This document shows positions 57,997 to 64,000 of a DNA stretch of 64,000 nucleotides, one piece after another. Both the position numbers and the translations under genes were made by a program. The notes under the pieces were generated by a model that was not told where the DNA came from, searched no databases, and worked only from the letters and a program-made list of their open reading frames with translations. Origin of the DNA: a virus; IMG/VR virus record IMGVR_UViG_3300023174_000159, positions 1 to 64,000 of that record; one strand, written 5' to 3'. Numbering within the stretch: position 1 is the stretch's first letter; each line of letters begins with the position of its first letter.

Positions 57997-58931
57997 TGAA
58001 ATACTACGGGATACAAAATGAAGTAAAAGCATATGCTAATCGCTTACAAAGTGAACAAGGCATAGCTATATCTTCCAGTGATTTAAAAGCCCTAAACGAT
58101 AGAGTAGAAGCACTTAAAAAATCTGGTGTCTGGAGTCGGTTTAGTTTAGGGTTTAATGATGTTGATGGTGATGCTTATCTAAGCAGAGCGGGAGTAACAG
58201 ATATACTTGGTAGGGCTGAAGTTCTTTGGTTTACTAGAGGAATGAAGGCTCTTGATTTATGGAGCAGTATGGTTTCTTGGCCGATGAGGAGTTATCAAAA
58301 CAAAGGAACAGCTTCTACTGTTTATAGTCTTGGAGGATTTGGAGTTTATGATGGAACTATGACGAATAGCCCAAGTTGGAGTGTTAATGGTATAACATTT
58401 GCAGCTAATACCCAATATATACAATATTCTCCTAATTTTGCTGTAAATTTCACAAAAGGTGGATATAGCGTGTATGCTGTTTGGAGTGGAATGGGAGTTG
58501 CTATTACATCTAACGAAGGTGCTTTTGTTTTATTTGGGTCGTCGGATAACGTAATACAAAATGTATACACAACAGGTGTAGGTGGTGGTACAACATGGCA
58601 ACCTCAAAGTAGAAATTATAATGGTAACAGATATTTTAATGCAGTTACTCAATCAGTTATTGGTAATATTGCATTTGGTTGGAACGCTAATCGTCTTATC
58701 TTGCAAAAAGATGGAGTTGATTTATCAATGGGATCTCAACCAAGTTCAACCCCCACCAATGGCTCTTATACTATGAGAACTATTGGAAGAAATAATACAA
58801 CAGCATCAGCTACTTCAAGAGTTAGTTGTTTATTGGTATTTTCTCCAGATTTTCAAATGGATGCTGCTAAAAATTTATTGATTCATAATTTAGTAAAATC
58901 AACAATAGGGAATGGTTTAGCATTAGCATAA
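57996..58931 (+). CDS. Lectin-like virion protein, paralogue 1 of 5
   Basis: 311 residues from ATG 57996. N-terminal helical module (YGIQNEVKAYANRLQSEQGI with DLKALNDRVEALKKSGVW), then WPMRSYQNKGTASTVYSLGG, FGVYDGTMTNSPSWSVNGIT and a concanavalin-A-like beta sandwich, ending KNLLIHNLVKSTIGNGLALA. Four following genes share this plan. A sugar-binding virion decoration is the likely role; the shared N-terminus probably docks on a common partner. Confidence 0.65.
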   Translation: MKYYGIQNEVKAYANRLQSEQGIAISSSDLKALNDRVEALKKSGVWSRFSLGFNDVDGDAYLSRAGVTDILGRAEVLWFTRGMKALDLWSSMVSWPMRSYQNKGTASTVYSLGGFGVYDGTMTNSPSWSVNGITFAANTQYIQYSPNFAVNFTKGGYSVYAVWSGMGVAITSNEGAFVLFGSSDNVIQNVYTTGVGGGTTWQPQSRNYNGNRYFNAVTQSVIGNIAFGWNANRLILQKDGVDLSMGSQPSSTPTNGSYTMRTIGRNNTTASATSRVSCLLVFSPDFQMDAAKNLLIHNLVKSTIGNGLALA

Positions 58932-58932
58932 T

Positions 58933-59760
58933 ATGGCAAAAAGATATTACAATTTAGAAAAAGAAACCAAAGACTATCTAAAGGCTTGTAGTGATAGAAA
59001 TATTACTCCTCGTATTTCTAATAAAGCAATAAATGATTATGTGTTAAAACAAAAAAATAACCAATGGATACCCACAGCTAGTCAACTTATTGAATATGCT
59101 TTATCTCCTGTTTTGTGGTTAGATTCATCTATATCTTTTAGTTATAGAGGTGCTGGAACAGTATGGGGAAATTTAATAGATAACACATTAAATGCGTCTT
59201 TACCAGCATCTGCATTATTTACAAGTTTAAAAAGATCTGGTGCTGTTTTCTTACCATTGGGAGCAGCTGGAACCACTCCTTGGACTACACTCGGTTTAAC
59301 TAATATATTTACTTTAGATTTTTGGATCACTGTTTCAGAGATTACTGGGTCATTTAGTACTGGATTAATTTATAGAGAGGTATATCTTACAGATGGATTT
59401 CGTTGCGGTGTTAATAATCCTTCTAAGCGAATTAATTTTGCGAGTGGTCAAAGTGGTGGTAATGTTAGTCTTAATTCTGGCACTGATAGTATTATATTAG
59501 GTACTCCCGTAAATATAACTATAACATATAATCCCAATACATTAGTAGCTTCTATATATAAAAATGGAGTATTGGTACAGACACAGACAAGTGCTACATT
59601 AAAAGCACCATCTACCACAGCTAGTGCAACAATAAATACTACTTTAGATAGCACAAGTAGTAGTTTACAATTCCATAATTTAAAAATATATAATAGAGCT
59701 TTAACGCAAACAGAAATAACCGAAAGTTATAACACTTTAAGTTCAAGATTTTTCTCATGA
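58933..59760 (+). CDS. Lectin-like virion protein, paralogue 2 of 5
   Basis: 275 residues. N-terminal YNLEKETKDYLKACSDRNIT and ISNKAINDYVLKQKNNQWIP correspond to the helical module; the core is a LamG/concanavalin-A-like domain (FTLDFWITVSEITGSF, NITITYNPNTLVASIYKNGV, LQFHNLKIYNRALTQTEITE). It lacks the WPMRS segment of its neighbours. Ends in ATGA overlap with the next gene. Confidence 0.65.
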   Translation: MAKRYYNLEKETKDYLKACSDRNITPRISNKAINDYVLKQKNNQWIPTASQLIEYALSPVLWLDSSISFSYRGAGTVWGNLIDNTLNASLPASALFTSLKRSGAVFLPLGAAGTTPWTTLGLTNIFTLDFWITVSEITGSFSTGLIYREVYLTDGFRCGVNNPSKRINFASGQSGGNVSLNSGTDSIILGTPVNITITYNPNTLVASIYKNGVLVQTQTSATLKAPSTTASATINTTLDSTSSSLQFHNLKIYNRALTQTEITESYNTLSSRFFS

Positions 59761-60545
59761 TACCTACCAAATCATATAGTCTTCAAAACGAGACAAGACA
59801 ATACCTAAGAAGATTATATGCTTATGGTAAAGAATTGAATGGTGTTGATATTGCTGATTTAGATAACTTTATAGCAGGATTAAAACAATTAAATCTTTGG
59901 CAAAATATTATCTGTTGGCCTATGAGATCTATTCATAATATAGGAACAGGATCTACTGTTTTGAGTTTGGGGGGAGGTGGCACTTATAATGGCACAATGC
60001 TTAATAGCCCAACATGGGGTATAATTGGAATGACTTTTCCTAGAACAACCGCATCATGCGTTTCAGCAACTCGTCCTATTGGATCAACTCCAACAGCGGA
60101 ATATAGTGTTTTTTCTGTTCATTGTAATTTTGTTGAAGATGCACTTTATCGTGCTGTATGGATAGGAAGAGATGCTAGTAATGATAGAATGTTCTTTAGA
60201 ACTGCTGGTGGTGGTGCAGATGCTTATGCTGCTGGAACAGTTGGAGTATCAGCCCCAACTTCTATTGATGGTAATCATTCTACTGCTTTGGTGGCATCGT
60301 CTGGCTCAGTATCCAAAACAGTCACTGCATACAAAGATGGAACAGTATCCTCTTCTACTACAGGAACAAATACAGGGAATAATACAATATATAATATTGG
60401 TGGATTATCTACCGATTCTTCTAGATCTTTTGGATATGAAATATCTTTTAATGCTGCTTTTACAAAAGCATTAAATGCTAACGAAGTGATCTTATTGCAT
60501 AATTTAATTAAAACAACTATTGGAAGGGACTTAGGATTACCTTAA
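59757..60545 (+). CDS. Lectin-like virion protein, paralogue 3 of 5
   Basis: 262 residues. YSLQNETRQYLRRLYAYGKE, LDNFIAGLKQLNLW, WPMRSIHNIGTGSTVLSLGG, TYNGTMLNSPTWGIIGMTF and the end NLIKTTIGRDLGLP are shared with paralogues 1, 4 and 5. The central beta-sandwich strands differ, as expected if ligand loops diversified. Confidence 0.65.
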   Translation: MIPTKSYSLQNETRQYLRRLYAYGKELNGVDIADLDNFIAGLKQLNLWQNIICWPMRSIHNIGTGSTVLSLGGGGTYNGTMLNSPTWGIIGMTFPRTTASCVSATRPIGSTPTAEYSVFSVHCNFVEDALYRAVWIGRDASNDRMFFRTAGGGADAYAAGTVGVSAPTSIDGNHSTALVASSGSVSKTVTAYKDGTVSSSTTGTNTGNNTIYNIGGLSTDSSRSFGYEISFNAAFTKALNANEVILLHNLIKTTIGRDLGLP

Positions 60546-60546
60546 T

Positions 60547-61368
60547 ATGTCAAATACACGAAAATATACTTTTGACATTGATACCAAGCGTTATCTCAAT
60601 AGAGTTAATGTTTATAGGCAATTAAATGGTCTTGACAAGATAGCAAATATTGATGCTGTAGATATTGATAATTTTGTTATAGGATTAAAAGATTTAGGAT
60701 TGTGGTCTGATTCATATATTTGGTTGTTAATGAGTCAATATAATGTAGCTACTGGTATATCTTTAATTGGTTTAAATGGCAATACTCCGAATGGGACTCT
60801 AATTAATTCACCTACATGGAGTACTAATGGGATAGTATTTTTAAACTCAGCAGCACAAAGAATAGATATACCTGTAACCTTTAGTTTTGGAGACGTATAT
60901 ACAATTTTTGCATCAGCTAAACTAACTAATGTGGCTTCTGCTAATTTAACTGTATTAGGCTTTGGTAATAACAGAGGTGGGGCGATTGGTGTATCATCTA
61001 ATAGTTCAACTCTTTTAAGAAATGTTCAATGGGATGTTAATAGAGATTCTACAGGAGCATATACCAGCAGTGCCGTAATAACTACTAATAATTTCTCTAG
61101 TACAATAACTGGAAACTCTACTTCTTCGATTAATTATGCAAATACTACAGCATATACAACATTAAATGCTGATTATAGAATATCAAATGCAGATACTTTG
61201 GTGACAATAGGAGCATTACACATTTCTGGAACAACATATGATTCTGGATATTTCAATGGTAATATTCATATAGCATTTATGCTTAAGAGATCTATTACAG
61301 CATCAGAACAATCTAGTTTATATAATTTATACAAAGCAACAATAGGAAAAACATTAGGATTACCATAA
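60547..61368 (+). CDS. Lectin-like virion protein, paralogue 4 of 5
   Basis: 273 residues. YTFDIDTKRYLNRVNVYRQL, DIDNFVIGLKDLGLW, NGTLINSPTWSTNGIVF and the end NLYKATIGKTLGLP place it in the array. The WPMRS segment is replaced by WLLMSQYN. Starts two bases after the previous stop. Confidence 0.65.
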   Translation: MSNTRKYTFDIDTKRYLNRVNVYRQLNGLDKIANIDAVDIDNFVIGLKDLGLWSDSYIWLLMSQYNVATGISLIGLNGNTPNGTLINSPTWSTNGIVFLNSAAQRIDIPVTFSFGDVYTIFASAKLTNVASANLTVLGFGNNRGGAIGVSSNSSTLLRNVQWDVNRDSTGAYTSSAVITTNNFSSTITGNSTSSINYANTTAYTTLNADYRISNADTLVTIGALHISGTTYDSGYFNGNIHIAFMLKRSITASEQSSLYNLYKATIGKTLGLP

Positions 61369-61369
61369 T

Positions 61370-62182
61370 ATGCCAAGAACAAGAACATACGGGTTAGATG
61401 TAGATACCATTGCTTTTGCCGCTAGAGTAAAAGCTGGTAGTGGCAAAACTATTTTACCTGAAAACTTAAAACAAATTAATAAATTTGTTATCGGTGTTAA
61501 GAAACTAGGGCTATGGAATTCTATGGTTTGTTGGCCGATGAGAAGTATTCATAACGCTGGAACTGGTTCAATAATATATAGTTTGGGCGGATTAGGCATT
61601 TATAATGGCAGTATGGTAAATAGTCCAGAATGGAGTAAAAATGGGATCATAACAGTAAATGGTATAAATGCATATCCAACATTTACAAATTTAACATATA
61701 TTCCTAATAATTTTAATGGTACAATGTGCGGTATAGGTGGATTATTTTATACATCTAATCAACGTTTTATAGGTCATAATGCTGGTGCTGGTGGTTGGAT
61801 GGTCGCTACGATTTCGACTAATACTAGTTATGCTAGTTATTTTGATACAACTAAAGGTATTGCCACCTCATATACAGGTGGATCTACTGTTAGTAATAAT
61901 AATCGTGACACTGTTTCATTTGCAGGTTTTTCTAGAACTTTAGCAGGAAACACAACATTCTATATTTCCAACCCAAATACTGGAGGTGTAAATTATACTA
62001 TATCAACAGCAACACTTACTGGATTAAGTGTTGCAACAAGTTCTTCATATATGAGCGCTGGTATAAATTCATTTCTTATACACATTACAAATTTAAACTA
62101 CAATCAAACTCAATACAAAACATTAGAAACTTTACTTAGAAATACTTTATTTAAAGATAATACATTTCAATGGCAATATTAA
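61370..62182 (+). CDS. Lectin-like virion protein, paralogue 5 of 5
   Basis: 270 residues. YGLDVDTIAFAARVKAGSGK, QINKFVIGVKKLGLW, WPMRSIHNAGTGSIIYSLGG and YNGSMVNSPEWSKNGII follow the family plan; the C-terminus (LLRNTLFKDNTFQWQY) departs from the TIGxxLGLP ending. Last of the tandem series. Confidence 0.65.
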   Translation: MPRTRTYGLDVDTIAFAARVKAGSGKTILPENLKQINKFVIGVKKLGLWNSMVCWPMRSIHNAGTGSIIYSLGGLGIYNGSMVNSPEWSKNGIITVNGINAYPTFTNLTYIPNNFNGTMCGIGGLFYTSNQRFIGHNAGAGGWMVATISTNTSYASYFDTTKGIATSYTGGSTVSNNNRDTVSFAGFSRTLAGNTTFYISNPNTGGVNYTISTATLTGLSVATSSSYMSAGINSFLIHITNLNYNQTQYKTLETLLRNTLFKDNTFQWQY

Positions 62183-62186
62183 AATT

Positions 62187-62543
62187 ATGAAATACGCAAC
62201 AACATTCAGAACATTCGCTTTCCCAGAAAGCATAGTCAAACAACTTCCAATTCTTATAGAACAATTCGGAGAAGAAGCTACTGATGGATTATTAACAGTG
62301 CAAACAATTGCTTGCGGCTGGGACGATTCAGAACATACCAGACTCAGAGCATTAAGATTCCCAGAGACTGCTTCTTTAACTGATTTAATTGATGGGCGCA
62401 AAGCTTATACTGCGTTATGGTCACTCAGATTACTTGAAGCATATGATCAAGGATTACTTGCTGATGTTCAAGAATTAACAACTGAAGAACTACAGGCTCT
62501 ATTACCAGTATATGAAGAAATATTTATAGAAGAAAATAATTAA
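62187..62543 (+). CDS. Hypothetical protein
   Basis: 118 residues, acidic and helical with richer G+C than its neighbours. FPESIVKQLPILIEQFGEEA and DDSEHTRLRALRFPETASLT are the most distinctive parts. Four bases after the lectin array, so likely co-transcribed. Not recognised. Confidence 0.6.
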   Translation: MKYATTFRTFAFPESIVKQLPILIEQFGEEATDGLLTVQTIACGWDDSEHTRLRALRFPETASLTDLIDGRKAYTALWSLRLLEAYDQGLLADVQELTTEELQALLPVYEEIFIEENN

Positions 62544-62603
62544 GTGATAATATATAAAAATAATAAACATACTGATAATATTAGATTTTTTATAATAAAA
62601 AGA

Positions 62604-62609
62604 TAAATA
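62604..62609 (+). promoter_or_regulatory. Late promoter box TAAATA
   Basis: GATAAATA, five bases, then the ATG of gp21 at 62615, in a 71-base A/T-rich gap. Confidence 0.78.
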
Positions 62610-62614
62610 ATTCC

Positions 62615-63283
62615 ATGGCATTGAAACTTAGACTAATTGCAGAAAATCCAGAACTCTTAGAAAGATTTGAAATTGTTGAAGAACAAGACAATTTAAAGAA
62701 AGGTAGTTCTTTATATGTTAAAGGTCCGTTCATAGGATGCAATCAAGTTAATAAAAATCGTCGTATGTATAATTTAGAAGATACACGCGAAGAAGTAAAT
62801 CGTTATATCAACGAAATGGTAACTCCTGGAAGAGCAATGGGTGAATTAAATCATCCGTCAAGTGCTGAAGTTAATCTTGAAAGAGCATGTCATTTAGTTA
62901 CTGAACTTTATGAAGAAGATAATGCATTTTATGGCAAGGCCAAAGTATTATCAACTCCAATGGGACAAATTTTAAGAGCATTGATCAATGATGGTGTTAA
63001 AGTTGGAATGTCAACCAGAGCATTAGGGTCATTGCAAGAAGAGTCATCATATAATATTGTAAAAAATATGAGACTTGTTGCTGTTGACGCAGTTGCAGAT
63101 CCATCATTTCCAAAAGCGTTTGTCAATGGAATTTTAGAATCAAAACAGTGGGTCGTTTCTGATAATGGAAAATATGAAGAAATTTATGAAAATTTTGAAA
63201 AATCCATAGGTAAACTTCCAAAACACGATATGGGTAATTATTTAAAAGATCAAATTTTAAAATTTATCAATTCACTTAGTTAA
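62615..63283 (+). CDS. 21: Prohead protease, T4 gp21-like
   Basis: 222 residues (T4 gp21 has 212). The catalytic His lies in GELNHPSS (H80) and the Ser in VGMSTRALG (S133), with [11 protein letters not shown] completing the fold of the herpes-type protease family. Cleaves scaffold and capsid precursors after hydrophobic-x-Glu. Located just before the scaffold genes, as in T4. Confidence 0.93.
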   Translation: MALKLRLIAENPELLERFEIVEEQDNLKKGSSLYVKGPFIGCNQVNKNRRMYNLEDTREEVNRYINEMVTPGRAMGELNHPSSAEVNLERACHLVTELYEEDNAFYGKAKVLSTPMGQILRALINDGVKVGMSTRALGSLQEESSYNIVKNMRLVAVDAVADPSFPKAFVNGILESKQWVVSDNGKYEEIYENFEKSIGKLPKHDMGNYLKDQILKFINSLS

Positions 63284-63286
63284 ATA
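63281..63286 (+). promoter_or_regulatory. Late promoter box TAAATA
   Basis: TTAAATA overlapping the gp21 stop, five bases, then the ATG at 63292. Confidence 0.72.
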
Positions 63287-63291
63287 ATATC

Positions 63292-63648
63292 ATGCCGCTT
63301 AAAAAAGGATCATCAGAAAAAACAATAAGTTCTAACATCTCAAAAGAGATCAAGTCTTATAAGAAGACTGGGAAGATTGGAACATCTAAACCAAAATCAA
63401 AGAAAAAAGCACAACAGCAAGCTGTTGCGATTGCGCTTTCAAAAGCTGGTAAAGGTAAAAAGAAAAAGCCTGAACAATCCGAAGAAACAAAAACTAAATC
63501 CAAAATAAATGAAAATGCAACAATTGCATCATTTATTAATTGTATTTTTGAAAAAAATTACAACGCTGCGAATAAATATTTAACAGACATTCTTAATTCA
63601 AAATTACAAAACAGAATTCAGGATGAACTAACAACTCCATTATTTTAA
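63292..63648 (+). CDS. Prohead core protein, gp67/68-like
   Basis: 118 residues. The N-terminal half is very basic and contains [20 protein letters not shown], a motif of small phage and bacterial basic proteins. The C-terminal part ([20 protein letters not shown] and [10 protein letters not shown]) resembles T4 gp67, where LIEAI...AARKLFAEAM is followed by IKEE. Lies between gp21 and gp22, where T4 relatives keep core proteins. Probably a DNA-associated core component. Confidence 0.6.
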   Translation: MPLKKGSSEKTISSNISKEIKSYKKTGKIGTSKPKSKKKAQQQAVAIALSKAGKGKKKKPEQSEETKTKSKINENATIASFINCIFEKNYNAANKYLTDILNSKLQNRIQDELTTPLF

Positions 63649-63651
63649 TTT

Positions 63652-64000
63652 ATGAAAATTACCGATCTATTAAACGAAGATGTTATCAGTGTAATTGGTG
63701 AAAAATCACTGGTTGCAATTCAAGAAGCTTTTGAAAATAAAGTCGAGTTAACAACCGAAGCTGCGCTTATTGCACAGGATGAAGTTTATGCTGAAAAACT
63801 CAATGAACTAATCAAAGCAATTGATAAAGATCATAGTTCAAAAATGAAAAGAGTTGTTGAAGCAGTCGATGCTGACAGAACACAAAAACTTTTAAAAATT
63901 GCTAAGAAATATGAAAGAACACTGAATGAAGATTCATCAGCGTTCAAAAAGCAAATGGTTGGTGCAGTCAGTGTATATCTTGATGAATTTTTAGAAGAAT
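63652..64000 (+). CDS. 22: Prohead scaffold protein, gp22-like (3' truncated by window)
   Basis: 116 residues visible from ATG 63652, four bases after the core-protein stop; the frame continues past the window. Sequence MKITDLLNEDVISVIGEKSL, then FENKVELTTEAALIAQDEVY and KRVVEAVDADRTQKLLKIAK, is the acidic-basic helical pattern of gp22 scaffolds. It should be degraded by gp21 during maturation. Major capsid gene gp23 is expected just outside. Confidence 0.82.
   Translation, partial: MKITDLLNEDVISVIGEKSLVAIQEAFENKVELTTEAALIAQDEVYAEKLNELIKAIDKDHSSKMKRVVEAVDADRTQKLLKIAKKYERTLNEDSSAFKKQMVGAVSVYLDEFLEE

Noticed and set aside
1-64000. tRNA genes and CRISPR arrays
   Set aside because: Intergenic gaps are short (largest about 125 bases once the antisense gene is counted) and none shows a cloverleaf or regular spacer-repeat structure by eye; a tRNA scan would settle this.

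Overview
The window is a stretch of the genome of a large T4-like tailed phage (myovirus), A+T-rich (about 70% by eye) and densely packed, with genes on both strands. The T4 core set is recognisable. Replication and recombination: primase gp61, clamp gp45, ssDNA-binding gp32, a gp59-like loader, helicase gp41, UvsX, DNA polymerase gp43, gp46/gp47, UvsW and a UvsY-like protein. Late transcription: sigma factor gp55. Head, neck and tail: gp15, gp20, gp13, gp4, gp21, gp67-like and gp22. I see no tRNA, CRISPR array, integrase or transposon. The host cannot be named from the sequence, but the early promoters are of the TTGACA/TATAAT type.

Layout. 1-6.8 kb (+): tail-fibre and adhesin genes, then two threonine-rich mucin-like proteins and a glycosyltransferase. 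7.7-8.8 kb (-): three small genes. 8.8-10.7 kb (+): small late genes and a probable homing endonuclease. 10.7-18.7 kb (-): replication block from helicase to primase. 18.7-20.5 kb (+): a 607-residue protein of unknown function. 20.6-32.2 kb (-): recombination, polymerase and late-sigma block. 32.2-36 kb (+): small late proteins, a GIY-YIG nuclease and a retropepsin-like protease. 36 kb (-): PhoH. 36.9-47.3 kb (+): a nucleotide kinase followed by a sugar-modification island with eight glycosyltransferases, GDP-fucose synthase and two methyltransferases. 47.3-50.5 kb (+): clamp-loader-like, GroES-like and DinG-like genes. 50.5-64 kb (+): virion genes, including five tandem lectin-like paralogues and one antisense insert.

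Most interesting points. (1) The DNA polymerase is encoded by two genes, each carrying half of a mini-intein at the YxDTD|S motif. The break is one in-frame TAG followed nine bases later by ATG, and this is the only TAG stop among the genes I annotate. (2) Fifteen genes have a TAAATA late-promoter box exactly 5 or 6 bases before the start codon, and six others have TTGACA/-10 promoters whose -10 ends 6-7 bases before ATG; both geometries put the start codon at or next to the predicted transcription start, so much of the phage mRNA may be leaderless. (3) One further TTGACA promoter has no gene at that position. It feeds instead into a G-rich run and a 67-base nearly pure A/T tract beside the uvsY-like gene, which is the architecture of a T4 R-loop origin. 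(4) Mucin-like Thr arrays lie next to a glycosyltransferase with a DxH motif resembling polypeptide GalNAc-transferases, which suggests virion O-glycosylation. (5) The sugar island carries a fucosylation module.

How the genes fit together. Early promoters drive kinase, glycosyltransferase and helicase genes. The replisome and recombination proteins copy the genome, and gp55 then directs RNA polymerase to TAAATA boxes in front of structural and small head proteins. The sugar island and the dispersed glycosyltransferases probably decorate virion proteins, or possibly DNA or the host surface.
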